This document shows, piece by piece, positions 1 to 14,935 of a DNA stretch of 64,000 nucleotides (its first letter is position 1; each line of letters starts with the position of its first letter). The stretch is from Hsuehochloa calcarea (lineage: Eukaryota; Streptophyta; Magnoliopsida; Poales; Poaceae): assembly GCA_036346395.1 (NCBI GenBank), contig CM070603.1, positions 25,825,045 to 25,889,044 of the forward strand, written 5' to 3'. The notes below the pieces were generated by a model. That model did no database searches. It worked only from the letters and a program-made list of their open reading frames with translations, and was not told the origin of the DNA. Position numbers and translations under genes: made by a program.

Positions 1-322
1 TGGATATTTGTCAAATTTATTCTCAATGAGGTCAATATAATGTTTAGGATGATGTCCTGTGAGAATTGACTCAAGAAGAGAAGCAAATCGTGAGTATTTG
101 ATTTTGGCAAATTCAGACGTTCTTCTTACAGAATCGGAACTACCTCTGTTACCGGAACTACGAGGAACTTCCGACGAGAACCGGAACTTCCGATTTTGTG
201 AGGAGCCGAAATTTCTAACTTCCACGGATGCCGGAACACGCAGGATAATCGAACTTCGATTTCGGAACCGCCCAAATTTTGTTTAACTTCTTGGATTTGA
301 TTCATTTCTCGTCTTATGATTA
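1..322. repeat. CCGGAAC-rich segment, probable LTR portion
   Basis: The stretch repeats variants of CCGGAACTTCCG on both strands (about 125-270). No credible gene is visible. It leads directly into LTR-derived sequence, so it is probably part of the same or a related retroelement. That is inference; no terminus can be seen at its left edge. Confidence 0.4.
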
Positions 323-911
323 TCAGAGTGTATTGGGTTGCTGTGTGGACACTTGGGAGGAGGATCTTAATTTAAGAAGGCACCATTCACCCCCTCTTGC
401 CATTTCAGATTTCAATATGGGAACACATCTAGGATCATCTTGATCATCAATCACACGAGCAAGTTTTGGATCTAGTTTTCGTTTGACTTGGTTTTGAACC
501 ATCCTCCTCTCAAAGAAAAAGGTCGAATTTTCCAAGGATCTTCACGATCTTCGATTGAATAGGTTCCTAACATCCAGAAGGTGTGTTCCAAGTTTCATCA
601 AGTTTGGAGTTGTAGATCAAAAGTTACATCTATTTGCAACCGTTTTTGGGTTGTTTTTTGTTCATCGATCGAGGTCGACCAAGGACGGTCCGACCGCCAT
701 TAACATAGAGTCGACCACCCAACGCTTAGAATTTTAGCCCATGTTGATTTTGGTTGTTTTGTTGGTTTAGATTGGATTCAATACTAGCCTTCCATGATGA
801 TATTGATCTTCATAGCTTCCATAGCTATTAGAGTGAAATTTGTATTGAATCGATCTTGGTTGTAAAAGTGGCGTGTCTATTCACCCCATCTAGTCGCCTT
901 TCGGTCCAACA
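323..911 (+). repeat. LTR 3' part, forward orientation, ending in CA
   Basis: About 490-860 is repeated nearly base for base at 3690-4080, including the part with GTCGACC and GGTCCGACC motifs. It ends at 911 with TCTATTCACCCC, CTAGTCGCC and a final CCAACA. The inverted form of this terminus, TGTAGGACC...GAATAGG, opens the neighbouring fragment at 1147. Nearly complementary ends of this kind fit a large Ty1/copia SIRE-like LTR; the class is my inference. No tRNA primer site follows position 911, so this is a solo or broken LTR. Confidence 0.6.
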
Positions 912-1146
912 ATGTATTATCTAACATCTTCTATCATCGTCATAGTATTTCTGATTACTTCAATTGAAAATGTCAAAATGACTTAGTTTTACGTGATGCT
1001 ATTATTCTGTAAAACTAAATACCATAAATATTGAAGAAAATCCCTTACCTATATGCATTTGTATTTCTTTTAGATCCTAGAGGTAAAATTGATGCATTTG
1101 GTAGTGTATTTGATCTTCTTAGTGTCATTGCTCTGGTTAGACTATA
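912..1146. other. AT-rich spacer between two LTR ends
   Basis: These 235 bases separate a forward LTR end at 911 from a reverse LTR end at 1147. No open frame, repeat unit or RNA gene was recognised. Confidence 0.5.
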
Positions 1147-2460
1147 TGTAGGACCGGAAAGCGACTAGTGTGGGGAAGAATAGGCGCTTTCAAAACTTTC
1201 TCGCCTAAATCAAAACCAACACGAACTTTACTCCTTTAGCTATGAAAGCTAAGAAGATCAAGAAGCACACAGCTGAAACTCTTGTCAATTCGATAACCCC
1301 GACAACCACACAACACAAATGTGGAGACTTAAACTCAAAGGGTTGATCAGGCGACAGGGCAGTCGACCAGCTACCACGAGCGGTCGGACCGACGTTCAAC
1401 CAATGGTCCGACCGGCAAGAACTAACTGGCGGTCGGACCGTGGATAGCTGTTCGACCAAGAAGACAAATGAACTGATATCACAGCGATCGGATCAACACA
1501 TAAGACCGTCGACTGGTTCGCCCAAGATCGAAAAATCCACCTAAATCCAAAACGAAATTTGATCCAACTTTTGATTCAACCAATGAAACTTGACCAAATT
1601 TCGAGCACACCTCCCTAATGATATTAGAGACCTATTTCTAGCGACGATCCGTCAGATCCACTTCAGAATCGATCTCTCAAGTTTTTACCAAAGAAGTGCA
1701 CAAACCCTAGAAATATGAAAACTTTGATTCAAGACTTGCTTGGGGTTGATGGTCTAGATGATTCTAGTACTCCATCAAAGCAAGAACAAAGGTCAAAAGA
1801 CCAAGTTTAAACACTTGAATCAAGGACCAAATTCATCCAAATGAGAGAAACACAAAGAGGAGAATGATCTCACAAGCATCACAATTGATTGATCTCACAA
1901 GATCTACAAAGCCACTCCAACAAGGAGGACAAAGCTCAAGAAATCTCCCCTCTCTCCAAACCTAACTAGAAACAGGAAACCAAATGAATGCCTCAAGTTT
2001 TCCTTCCCTCCTATTTATACTAAAGAGGACTAGAGTCACATTTGGGCCCTCACATGGGACCCCATACTTGAAATCCCCTTCCACGGGTTGATCGGGTCTC
2101 ATCGGCCAGCCTCTTGTCGAACCAACCTCAGACTCCACGAGATCCCCCTGATCCAACCAAGTGAACCACGTCGATCCTTGCCATTCTTGAGTCACGACCC
2201 CATCCGATCGTCGACCTCGCTCCAGCGAGTCCATCCACTCCGTCTTGACGCAAGCCACCGCAATGAAACAAACGTTCGGAACAAGTTCTTCACATTGACC
2301 CTTAGTTCAATGAATATGAAATAAAGCATTGATAACTAAACATTAAAACAATCAACATGCATCAATGCGAATGCTAACTCGCATCGCCATACAAGGGCCG
2401 CATTCGCCGACCCCCAGCCGGACGTCCAAAATAAATCTGCTTGAAAATCAAACCTTCGAT
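1147..2460 (-). repeat. LTR fragment, reverse orientation
   Basis: It opens with TGTAGGACCGG and GAATAGG, the reverse complement of the LTR end seen at 42130-42171. The segment 1560-1690 is the reverse complement of 41700-41850. A reversed TATA-like box (CTATTTATACT, near 2010) corresponds to the TATA box of the forward copies. The right edge is uncertain, because forward-oriented sequence of the same family takes over somewhere between 2460 and 2700. No coding capacity is apparent. Confidence 0.6.
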
Positions 2461-5337
<2,877 letters not shown>

Positions 5338-5439
5338 CTATACTAACTATTTTATATAAGTTCATTCTCGGTTATATGAGGTTTACCAAAGATATGAAAA
5401 TAAGTTCCGAGGAGCTCGCTCGCAACGATCTCTGGTAAC

Positions 5440-5960
5440 CCCGCCTCAAGTAGCAAGACAAATATATAGGGCAAGATTTTCGGTAGCTCTTCCTACAGGT
5501 CTAGGTCTTCTTCTTCTACACCGTCACCTACTCAGCCAAGACTCACAAGGAGTGGAGAACTATCTACCTATCTGAACAGCGATACAATGCATTTCAACTC
5601 AGAAGGCTTCGAAATTTTACAATAACAAGCTCATAAATTAACATATCCCATGTTATCCATACTTGCACGTGATGTGTTAACTGTTCTTGTCTCTACGGTT
5701 TTCTCCAAGTCCGCTTTCAATCTTTCTGGAAGAATATTGGAGGAGAGAAAATAAGTCCCACAAATAAGATGGTGGAGATACTTCTAACTGTGAAGAACTA
5801 GGAACAAGTTGATTCACGAACACAACACTATGTTAAAAATCCACAATTGTTGGAGGTGTTCGAAAATCTGTACTTAGACAATGACACGTGGAACAAGGAT
5901 GTATTTAGAGCTATATGTTGTACTCTTTTTCCTTCGCCAATGTTTTATCATTTTGAGTTT
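5440..5960 (+). pseudogene. hAT transposase C-terminal remnant
   Basis: In one frame, 5590-5740 reads like the end of a hAT transposase: a FEILQ-like stretch before a stop, then YPMLSILARDVLTV and SGRILEER, the classic hATC dimerisation-domain pattern. A shift at about 5750 moves the continuation (MVEILLTVKN) to another frame, followed by a stop. The conserved double tryptophan before the domain is lost. It is a dead fragment, and no intact termini were found. Assignment to the hAT superfamily is fairly secure; the subfamily is not. Confidence 0.65.
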
Positions 5961-6640
5961 TTACTTGACAAAGCTTTTAACGAGTTAGCCAGTTGAAAAT
6001 TAATAGGCTCTTTATTATATTTTTGTCTTATTTGTTCAATTTTTATATCAATTTTTGAATTTTATATATTTTATATTTTCAAACCTGTCTAAATGGACAG
6101 ACTTTAACCCAAACAGGCTTGTGCAGCCCAGCACGGCACGAACGGCCCAAAGGGCATGTCTAGACCGTCTACCAGCGTAACCCATCTAGTAACCGGTCCA
6201 CTTTGGTCTGCGGGTCAGAATGGACCCAGTTTTCACGCTGTGTCCCGTCACCACCGGTCATCGTACCTGTATGCAAGCTGTAGGCTATAAGTAGCCTTCC
6301 TGCGCGTTCGAGGTTGGGAGATTTCTAGCTTCTCTTACCGTGTTAATCCCTCTGGAGGCTCCTGCTCTCCTCTGTCTTTCTTTCTCTCGGAAGCTTCACG
6401 TCCGTGGTTGGTCATTGTTCTCTCCTCTTTTTGCTTTAATCTCATTTGCAGGCTATTATCATTGTTGAAGTTTGCTGTCCCTTGTTAATAATGATACAAA
6501 TTTGCAGCTCGAGGAGCCACTTTGGTCGTCTACATCTCCAACAAGATCCGCTTGAGTTGGTACGGCCTTAGCAACTCATTTATATTTCCATCCTCACTTG
6601 CGAAAGTTTCTTACGCAAAAATCCCAGAGCATACATGGAC
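5961..6640. other. Non-coding; GGCCC-rich transposon tail and promoter-like patch
   Basis: 6100-6160 contains the CAGCCCAGCACGGCACG type of text that often follows hAT transposase remnants in grasses. A TATA-like box, CTATAAGTAG (about 6286-6295), is followed by a pyrimidine-rich leader up to 6430, which could be a retroelement or gene promoter. No convincing coding exon follows it. Confidence 0.3.
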
Positions 6641-6820
6641 AGGATGGTTGTGAATATGTCATCATCCATTTCATCCGTGTGTTTGGTTGAGTCGACCTGA
6701 CCAACTTGTGCTGGATGGGTCATTCGGATTCTTACTCCCCAAATATGTCAGATTCTTGCTCCCCAAATATGTTGTAGCAAAAATGAGCGCGTCCTCTACG
6801 TTGTTCCCTCTTCCTCTGTG

Positions 6821-6950
6821 CAGGGGCGGAGCTGGGCCTCGGGGCCAGCAAAAAATATCAGAGCACCAGCCGAAAATACAAGGTGCAAAAACAAAAGTGT
6901 ACCGCCCGGCCCGAGGCCTGGACCAGCGCCGGATCCGCCGCTGCCTCTGT
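6821..6950. mobile_element. Possible small hAT-like MITE
   Basis: The left edge CAGGGGCGGAGC and the right edge CGGATCCGCCGCTGCCTCTG are imperfect inverted repeats of the CAGGGGCGGA type common in plant hAT MITEs. No clear 8-bp target duplication was found, so the call is weak. Confidence 0.3.
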
Positions 6951-7199
6951 ATACGATGTGTATGTGTATGATCAGTGGATCAAGGCAATTAGTTGGTCAA
7001 TTAATGGATAGTTAAAATAATTAATTTAGTTAAATATTTTTTTTGTAATGTTTTGTAATAAAGGTAAAATTTAATAATTATACTAATACTTTAATTTATT
7101 AATCTGCTAATACTTGAACTCTATCCCTAAACACCATCTTTGAACCATCCCATTTAAAATAAAATCTTAATTATCTTGACTAACCATACTATCCTAATT

Positions 7200-7262
7200 T
7201 GTACCATACCATCTATGATGGATCGTCTATCTCATACCATCCCATCCCATCCCATTCATTTG
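7200..7262. repeat. CCATC-rich simple repeat
   Basis: CCATACCATC followed by (CCCAT)n units, a short degenerate pentanucleotide microsatellite. No gene is associated with it. Confidence 0.6.
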
Positions 7263-7450
7263 TTCACCCCAATACACCCTGAACAGGCAGCAGCTTGCAT
7301 CTCATGTGGATATCACCCTCATGAAAACAACTCCCCCGGTTTTCATCGGCACTTGTTACAAAATAATAATAATAAACCAGATAGTTCCTACACCAAGTTT
7401 GCTTGGATTTATGTTTGAAACTCATACAGACTCCAAATGTGACTGAATAC

Positions 7451-7546
7451 ACATCTCTATTCCCAAAACACATACACATCTCTATTCCTAAAACACACCA
7501 ACTATTTAAACACATCTCTATTCCTAAAACACACCAACTATTTAAG
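7451..7546. repeat. Tandem repeat, about 36-bp unit
   Basis: ACATCTCTATTCC(C/T)AAAACACA occurs three times, at about 7451, 7476 and 7511. The last two units are nearly identical and include CCAACTATTTAA. The translated product is a shadow of the repeat. Confidence 0.75.
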
Positions 7547-7617
7547 CTTTTGTCATCTTTTTTTTTCCGAGCAGAGTTAACATAAATAGTTTTGGTTAGT
7601 CTATCTACCTGCAAAAG

Positions 7618-7790
7618 TAGCATTTTGGCATATCCGGAGGATCAAAATCATCCATCACGCAAATCCAATGGCTACAGTTCAAAGTTGCCTCCCTTTCTAA
7701 AACAATATCCATTAATCTGTAGTTCTTACTTATAAAAGCACCAGTCTGGCAGATCCGAAGGATCAAAACCATCCATCACGCAAATTCCTC
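7618..7790. repeat. Imperfect direct duplication
   Basis: GATCAAAATCATCCATCACG near 7642 recurs as GATCAAAACCATCCATCACG near 7763, each preceded by a GGCAxATCCG motif. The spacing is about 120 bp. No coding function is visible. Confidence 0.6.
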
Positions 7791-7799
7791 CCTAAAACA

Positions 7800-9330
7800 A
7801 TGCTATCCATTAATCTATTGATTATTGCTTAATTGGTTTTTGAAGGATTAATTGCCTCAATTATTGTAATTACTCATCATAATGGTTAATTATGTGAGCA
7901 CTAGTAGAAATAATATACCCTGTTTAGACAACCATGGTTTCTTACCTAATAAAAGTTGGAGCAAAGACCTTACAGGACCTTACTATGGCACGCGCATTTG
8001 GCCTCAAACCTCTCCACTTTGAAGCATGTTAATTGATGTAGTGAAAGATAGTGTTACTTATTGTTATAACAGATGCAACTATATAGTTTATTGGCTTATT
8101 GAAACTGTATACGGCTATGCGCTCATCCGGTCATCCGGACCCATAGCATATGTAATTCAACAGGAAGTAATATTCAGCTTTATATGTGGCCCTAAGCAAA
8201 AGTAAAATTTGCAATTTGCAACCCAGTTGGCCAGGTTCATTGACCTCTGAATGCTTATACACGTGTTTTTTTTTGTTTTGTTTTGCGTAGATGTACTCAT
8301 GTACAACCTAATTTCATCTCTTAACAATATGAAAGTTACCTTTTAGGTAATTTAGCAGCACAATGGTTTGATAGAAAACAATTAGAACAATGGTAAGAAA
8401 AATGCCATAATCCGGCAACTGAGGTGGATGATTACTGTTGAAGGATGCAGTGGTATTCTTCATAGCAGATGATTTAGGTTAGGATATGTCATAAATGAAT
8501 ATTCAAATATTTTAAGAAATGCAATGATTCCCCGCCTAGTAAAGAGAGCTATAGAAACTTTATTTTTTTTAGAACAAGAGAGCTATACAATGTGAAAATT
8601 AAATAGCACATTAGAGCTGAGTACGCCCACCCACGAAAGAACATGTATTAAGTCTATACATATTTTAACCTTAGATCATCTCTTTAAAACAGATAAAATA
8701 TATTATTGTTGAAATGACTAAAATGGTTGGGGCATCAAATATATCATTGCTGAAATGATTCAAATTATAGATAAAATTCATTCTTGAACACAGATAACTA
8801 ACTTCTGTACCGGCACTCCGGCAGATGTAGCTTGCCGATGATAACTATGCTTCTCTAAAAAGATATATAATTCATCTTGCTACCATATCATTGCGCCCTT
8901 AATGTTGGAAGGGAAAAACCGGAATCATATTCTGGAAGGAACGTAAAATATGAATATTCACACGAGTCTGTCAGCATCTTTTCCAATTTTGGGCTTGCTA
9001 AAATCTCTCGCTTTTACCGCAAGAAGTCAAGGACGTTTAGTCAGTGACTCATTATGTGCATGAATAAATTTAGCCATGGCCCAAGAGTGCTTCATCTTTC
9101 ATATAATGAAGTCTTTTAAGTTCGTTTGTAATGTTTGCTTATCCTTATCGTTACGGTATATGTTTTTCCAACCACTACTTGCACCATAAACCACCCACTA
9201 TTTCGTGGCTAGCACCTAGTGAATTCTCTCCGTGGTCTGTAACCCTGTGATGGTTCTATAGTCTGCAGTGTATTGAAGAGAGCCTGAGATCTTTGAGGAT
9301 CGAAGAATTGAACGGTGATGCGTTAACATT
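7800..9330. other. AT-rich intergenic DNA
   Basis: No open frame with recognisable domain content, RNA gene or clear transposon terminus was seen. It contains short poly-T runs (about 8264 and 8563). Confidence 0.5.
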
Positions 9331-9613
9331 GTCCTGTACCGGGACTTGGGGACGAGTAGAATTTGAACTCATGCGCCACCCAAGTTCCAGTTGATGTGCA
9401 ACCTCTTTAGCTGTTTTTGATGATGAGGCTTGCGTATGTCATTATGTAAATGAATACATAAAGGCACTTGTTTTCTTCAGTGTTTAGCGCCTTGGTCTGA
9501 CAGATGAGTATGTATTCCAGGTCTTGACTCCCAAGCTGGCGTTGGCACAGGCATGTCTCGCGTCACCGAAGAAAATACAGCTTCTTGATGACATCGAATC
9601 CAAGAACAAAAGC

Positions 9614-10012
9614 ATGAACGAAGGAGGGGACGGCGGCTTCTCATGGCTGACAGCTCTGGGGTTCACGTTCCTGACGTTCAACTCCGGAATGGCGATGTAC
9701 CGTTCCGAGGGCGACCTGGGGTCGGTTGCATTTGTAGTCGTATCCTACCTGGATCTGGTGCTGCTCTTCCTGTGCCTCCGTTTGTTCGAGAAGACGCCGC
9801 GGGACTCACCGCGGCGCGAGTGGCTGAAGGTCTTCGTCTGGGGACTGACCACGTTGCTCACGGTCATGTTCTCGCACAAGGTCGCCGCCATAATGCCGCC
9901 GCTGGTGGCGGTAGTGGTGTGGGCGATGGCCTTTGCCACAATCGGTGGTGGTTTCTACGCCTTCTTCGTCCACCAGGACAAACAAGCCCAGGTGGAGCAA
10001 CCGAACAGGTAG
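9614..10012 (+). CDS. DUF6490-like small membrane protein
   Basis: The frame from the first in-frame ATG gives 132 residues with four hydrophobic segments: around FSWLTALGFTFLTFNS, VAFVVVSYLDLVLLFLCL, WGLTTLLTVMF, and VVVWAMAFATIGGGFYAFFV near the end. This layout and wording match a grass-expanded family of small integral membrane proteins known to me as DUF6490; the function is unknown and I assign none. The open frame extends upstream to a stop at 9485 without another ATG, and a possible splice acceptor (ATTCCAG) ends at 9520, so an upstream coding exon may exist. The frame is intact and GC-rich, unlike the flanking DNA. A truncated duplicate lies at 11558-11623. The call is good; the start is uncertain. 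Confidence 0.75.
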   Translation: MNEGGDGGFSWLTALGFTFLTFNSGMAMYRSEGDLGSVAFVVVSYLDLVLLFLCLRLFEKTPRDSPRREWLKVFVWGLTTLLTVMFSHKVAAIMPPLVAVVVWAMAFATIGGGFYAFFVHQDKQAQVEQPNR

Positions 10013-10106
10013 ATGTAGAGCATGTGTCGCACTGTGTACTTGTACCGCAATGCGAGATGTTTGCAATACTTACTTGTCCCCTGTGCCATGCAATCCTGTG
10101 TTGGAT

Positions 10107-10112
10107 AATAAA
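10107..10112 (+). promoter_or_regulatory. Polyadenylation signal of the DUF6490-like gene
   Basis: AATAAA lies 95 bp after the stop codon and is followed by TGTAATG, a usual plant 3'-end context. The duplicated unit lacks this stretch, since about 215 bp (roughly 10104-10318) is missing there. Confidence 0.6.
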
Positions 10113-11165
10113 TGTAATGAACCTAGCTAGTACTGGTTCTAGTAATACTATGGTGGTTGTCTTTCTCAGCTGGGTTGCACGTTTCTGTTTTCACGCCTCC
10201 GCCATTTCGTTTCCAGATGAAATGCTACATCTGTCCTCTGTGCATCTCAGATTGCGCTCCATTGCCGTGCACGCACTCTTGAAGAAAGCGAGCGGATATG
10301 TCTGCAATCTGTGTCAACTCACAACTATATATCCTTGCCGTGCACTCGGTAGTGGGTAACCGACAGCGTCAGCCTCACCTTGCGCCATTACGTGCACACA
10401 TCAGCGAAAACAACCTGATTTGAGTCCGCGATAAGCACAACCTAGACGAAGCAACTAATGCGCAAGATGATAGAGCAGACGCTTATCTCCAAATTTAATA
10501 CCAGACGCAGTCCTGCCTACGTACAACCAATTCAGCCGTCAGCGTTTAGCCTCGGCAAGAGGCAAATACAATTTCGCCAGCTTTTCTTCTCCTTCTTTGT
10601 TTTTGGCAATATTGTAAAAAACAGAATACGGTTCTCGGACAGATATGATACCGCCAATCGATTAATCGAAATATAGATGATTAATCAGAATTATGCAGAC
10701 AATTTGACGTTCTCACATATTTGATGCTAATACAAGTTTCGGATATATTTGAACACATTATATTGTCAATACTATCAAATAAACTTGTACCACCCTTTAA
10801 TTGTACACGATAACTTCATTACTAACTCAAAAGATAACAAGATTGATTGACGGACTATTATAGTTCTATACCAAAGTGTGACTTGCAACGAATTTAGATA
10901 ATAAATTAAAAACATGCATTGCCACATAGACTAGACTAACTTAACACACTGGCGAGACGACTACCAAAAGAATTAAGTTTTAAATTTAACTACACAAAAT
11001 GACCCATAACCACAAGAGAATCAATTACTCTGAATCATTGTCAAGCACAACATCACCACCAGACACTTCGGTCTCATCAGAGCAAGGAAATCCTCTTCAG
11101 AGGCAACAAACTCCTTGTCACTCTCACTTTCATCAATTGCTAGTAGTGTAGATTTAGAACCACGA

Positions 11166-12612
11166 GATGTTCTGTGCTGGGACTTGGGGAAGAGTAGAAT
11201 TTGAACTCATATACCACCCAAGTTCCAGTTGGTGTGCAACATCGTTAGCTTTTTTCCGATGATGAGGCTTGCGTATGTCATTATGTAAACTGGAGGCTGG
11301 CGCGCGTGCAAACGCTCGACAAGCAATAAAAGTGCACCCCACCCACGCTGAGGCAGAGAAGCGGCACGCGATCAGATCTGCCGCTTCGATCCAAGGGCGC
11401 CAAAGATCACGCCAAATCGAACGACGGCGAAGTAGCCAAGTGTTGGAGCGTGAAGGCAAGTGTAGGCACGCAAACCAAAAAATCAGATCGGACGGCTGGG
11501 GAGGCAGGACCCACTTAGAACGCTTAAAACCCCCCCTAATTTTTTTTTTCATAAATAGGTTGTTTCTACGCCGCCTTCGTCCACCAGGACAAACAAGCCC
11601 AGGTGGAGCAACCGAACAGGTAGATGTAGAGCATGTGTCGCACTTTGTACTTGTACCGCATGCGAGATGTTTGTAATACTTACTTGTCCCCTGTGCCATG
11701 CAATCCTGTGTTGGACTCACAACTATATATCCTTGCCGTGCACTCGGTAGTGGGTAACCGACAGCGTCAGCCTCACCTTGCGCCATTACGTGCACACATC
11801 AGCGAAAACAACCTGATTGAGTCCGCGATAAGCACAACCTAGACGAAGTAACTAATGCGCAAGATGATAGAGCAGACGCTTATCTCCAAATTTAATACTG
11901 GACGCATTCCTTGCAATGTCAGAACTTAAAACCCTGCCCCTACGTACAACCAATTCAGCCGTCAGCGTTTAGCCTTGGCAAGAGGCAAAATACAATTTCG
12001 CCGGCTTTCCTCCTTCTTCTTCTTCTCGTTGTTTTTGGCAATATCGTAAAAAATAGAATACGATTCTCGAACAGATATGGTACCGCCAATCGATTAATCG
12101 AAATTTAGATGATTAATCAGAATTATGCAGATAATTTGGCGTTCTCACATATTTGATGCTAATACAAGTTTCGGATATATTTGAACACATTATATTGTCA
12201 GCACTATCAAATAAACTTGTACCACCCTTTAATTGTACATGATAACTTCATTACTAACTCAAAAGATAACAAGATTGATTGACGGACTATTATAGTTCTA
12301 TACTAAAGTGTGACTTGCAACGAATTTAGATAATAAATTAAAAATATGCATTGTCACATAGACTATACTAACTTAACACACTGGCGAGACGACTACCAAA
12401 AGAAGTAAGTTTTAAATTTAACTACACAAAATGACCCATAACCACAAGAGAATCAATTACTCTGAATCATTGTCAAGCACAACATCACCATCAGACACTT
12501 CGGTCTCATGCTCATCAGAGCAAGGAAATCCTCTTTAGAGGCAACAAACTCCTTGCCATTCTCACTTTCATCAATTGCTAGTAGTATAGATTTAGAACCA
12601 CGACTGGAGATG
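11166..12612. repeat. Tandem duplication, right copy
   Basis: The unit matches the left copy at its start (11166-11288) and from 11558 to its end. Most of the coding region is missing, replaced by about 270 unrelated bases (11289-11557) rich in GCGC and ending in ATAAATAG. The polyadenylation-signal region is also gone. Confidence 0.8.
11558..11623 (+). pseudogene. Last codons of duplicated DUF6490-like gene
   Basis: Only the final 21 codons and stop of the gene at 9614 remain, with one local change (GCCGCCTTC for GCCTTCTTC) and the identical C-terminal text DKQAQVEQPNR. It has no start and no membrane domains, so it is a truncated duplicate. Confidence 0.8.
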
Positions 12613-14130
12613 TTCTATGCGATAACTTTTTTTTGTATGTTTTGCTGATTTATTATTGTAAAAAACAGTCGGAACAACTGATTAATCGTCAGTTTATGTG
12701 AATTATGCGGGGTGATTATACATAAACGACCGACTAATCAGATAATACGGCCGATTTGACATTAACAAACATTAACTGTGCTTCGATTTATATATATGTG
12801 ACATTTTATCTAATAACTCTGATTATACAAACAATTAATCAGCCGATCCAACCGTTTTTTACCACACTGGTTTTTTTGAGACCGGCGGCTTCTCCGAATG
12901 CTAGTTGTTCCATTCACTCTACCACGTTGCGTAACGACTCTTCACTCTACCACGTTGCGTAGCAATGGCAGCCACGTCATTGACCATTTAATTCATTGTT
13001 ATATAGTGTACGTCGGATAGTCTAGATCCGCAAGTCACACCTGTACTTGAAACTCGTAAGTTGCGCGGTAATGAGCAGCGTCATGGGCTGGTGACGAAGT
13101 GTTTCATACGGTTGGAGCCTGCATCGATACAATGTACACACACCAGTCGTCGCTGTCAGCTTCCATGGCATAACACACGTACCTGCTTTCTATTCCAACA
13201 TGCGGTTGGACGAACGGCACAGTCAAGCGCAGTTCATTCGTGGATCAAATTGAGCTGGACACGGCGAGAATTTACTGGATGATTGCTCAAAGTTTTGTTT
13301 TTTCAGAGGAGGAGGGTTGGTGAACTCAACCGCGGTGTGTACTTCGGACACATAACGCGAAATTCATCAGCTTTCCTTAATTTCATTGCGATCGTTTCTT
13401 CTTTTTTTTTTTTTTTTGGGTGGTGTGTGTGGACTATGTATGATGGAGACAATATAAGTAATTCGGCCGACAGTTGCGACGGTCTCCTTAATTTTCAAAT
13501 CCATTCTTCTCTGGTCCATTTATTTTTGGCCTTTGTGCTGTCCTCTGCTGTTCTTGTGGTTTTGGACCAAGCCTTGTGAACCAGTGTTTGTTTTATAGGG
13601 ACCATAACAACGAATAATAATACATTAACAGCAACATGCTGAGATGCTCTGCAAATATAACAGATGACGACGAGAAGAGTGTAATGCGTGTGCCTCATTG
13701 ATGGGACCCATGCGATGCGATGTTGAATGTAAGGTACTGTCTCTTCTCCTACGTACAATTCCTTAGCCGGTTACTCGGCCCGTTCGTTTCTATCGCGTCT
13801 CTCTCGATGGTCGGTGGGCACTGGCCAGCCTCACCCACCGCTGGACCAGGCCGAAAAACGAGGATTACTAGCTAGCCTTTGGTGGCAGCCCATTATATAC
13901 TGCTGAATGTTGACGGCCTGGTCCAGCTGCACGCCTCCATCGCTTCGCCGAACCGCCGTCGTCGGCAGGGCGAATCTGCAGCGGAGTGTTTTCACATCTT
14001 TACCTTTATCTTTACTATTAAAAGAAAACAATTAGTGGTCGCTCGACCTCCCATCAGCTTTCTGGTCTATCCGATTGATGCTCGGATCACCAACGGAAAA
14101 TATCATCTAATGTGGGGAGTAACCGTCCGA
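12613..14130. other. Intergenic DNA, no gene recognised
   Basis: 12640-12860 holds AT-rich text with GATTAATC and AATTATGCGG motifs resembling a diverged third version of 10650-10710 and 12085-12150. A pyrimidine tract lies at 13399-13420. The remaining open frames are short and show no family pattern. Confidence 0.4.
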
Positions 14131-14465
14131 CACCACCCATGTACGATTAAAATCGGTTCCCCTCGCACAAACATCCACCTGCTTCCCCTCCGCCGCCTCG
14201 CCCACCTCCTCACCACCACCTTCGCCGCCGGCTCGCTCAACTCCCGCTCTCTTCCTCCCCTGCCATCGCCCGCGCTGCCCCGCATCGCACCTCCTCCCCT
14301 TCGCCCGCACCACCGTTGCCACCGTCGCCGCCCCCGGCTCGCTCCTCTCCCGCTCTCTTCCTCCCTCTCCCACACCGCCGCTTGAAGCCTTCCTCCTCCC
14401 CTCCGATCGTGCCCATCGCCCGCTTTGCCCACCTCCTCTTCTCTTCCCCGATCGCTCACCACAAC

Positions 14466-14697
14466 GTATGCTCTCCTTCCCTTGTGCGGCTGCACCCCCA
14501 TTCTCTTCCCCGTGCATCCCTCTTCCAGAGGAGGACGAGGAGTACGGCGAGGAGGAGGTGGAGGTTGAGGTGGATGCATGGCTGGAGAAGCGTCCCAAAC
14601 CGATCGGGTTAGGCATAGGGAGGATTCCACCTTCACCGGCAAGAAGCCCGACGAGCCGTCCTTTCCCCCTTCGACTCCTTCTCCCTCATTCGTAAGT
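14466..14697 (+). pseudogene. Unrecognised first-exon-like fragment
   Basis: A GC-rich ATG frame encodes an acidic stretch (PEEDEEYGEEEVEVEVDAW) followed by LEKRPKPIGLG. A TTC-GTAAGT donor-like site follows at about 14690. I do not recognise the family. It lies 80 bp upstream of the HAD-like exon in the same direction, so it may be that gene's transit-peptide exon or a third captured gene piece. Confidence 0.35.
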
Positions 14698-14776
14698 CCC
14701 TGAGGTGTCTGAACAGTCTGGTTCCTCTCTTGATAGGGTGGTGGTGTCTGATTCAGGTTTTTGGGTTTAATTGCAG

Positions 14777-14935
14777 AGTTGTTGTTGCGAGGTGGCCAGG
14801 GTTGCGAGGTGGGAGCCGATGGGGGCGCGAGAGTACTACGACCACCGGAAGGCCGTCTATTGGGACATCACACACAAGGCCATCCTCGTCGACGCCGGCG
14901 GCACCCTCATCTCCCCCACTGAGCCCATGGCCCAG
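14777..14935 (+). pseudogene. HAD-like hydrolase 5' exon fragment
   Basis: An exon with TTGCAG acceptor and CAG|GT donor contains an ATG at 14819 and 39 codons: MGAREYYDHRKAVYWDITHK, then AILVDAGGTLISPTEPMAQ. This is the N-terminus of a plant haloacid dehalogenase-like hydrolase; VDAGGTL is a motif-I variant with the nucleophilic Asp. Family members run to about 250 residues, but the next exons (IYRKIG..., motifs II-III) were not found downstream. Instead a mitochondrial-carrier exon follows at 15678. It is therefore a gene fragment, probably part of a captured or rearranged mosaic. Confidence 0.65.

Larger units (their letters stand above)
9337..11165. repeat. Tandem duplication, left copy
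   Basis: The left unit begins near CGGGACTTGGGGACGAG (9340) and contains the DUF6490-like gene. Its right part (about 10320-11155) is nearly identical to 11716-12605. The next unit starts near 11166 with TGGGACTTGGGGAAGAG. The copies stand head to tail with no extra sequence between them, which points to unequal exchange or local duplication. Confidence 0.8.

Noticed and set aside
6687..7015. Short frames after the promoter-like patch at 6286
   Set aside because: They cross the small MITE-like repeat and have no recognisable protein pattern.
14103..14642. Arg/Gly-rich minus-strand frames
   Set aside because: They are antisense to GC-rich pyrimidine leader and exon-like sequence; low complexity, no family.
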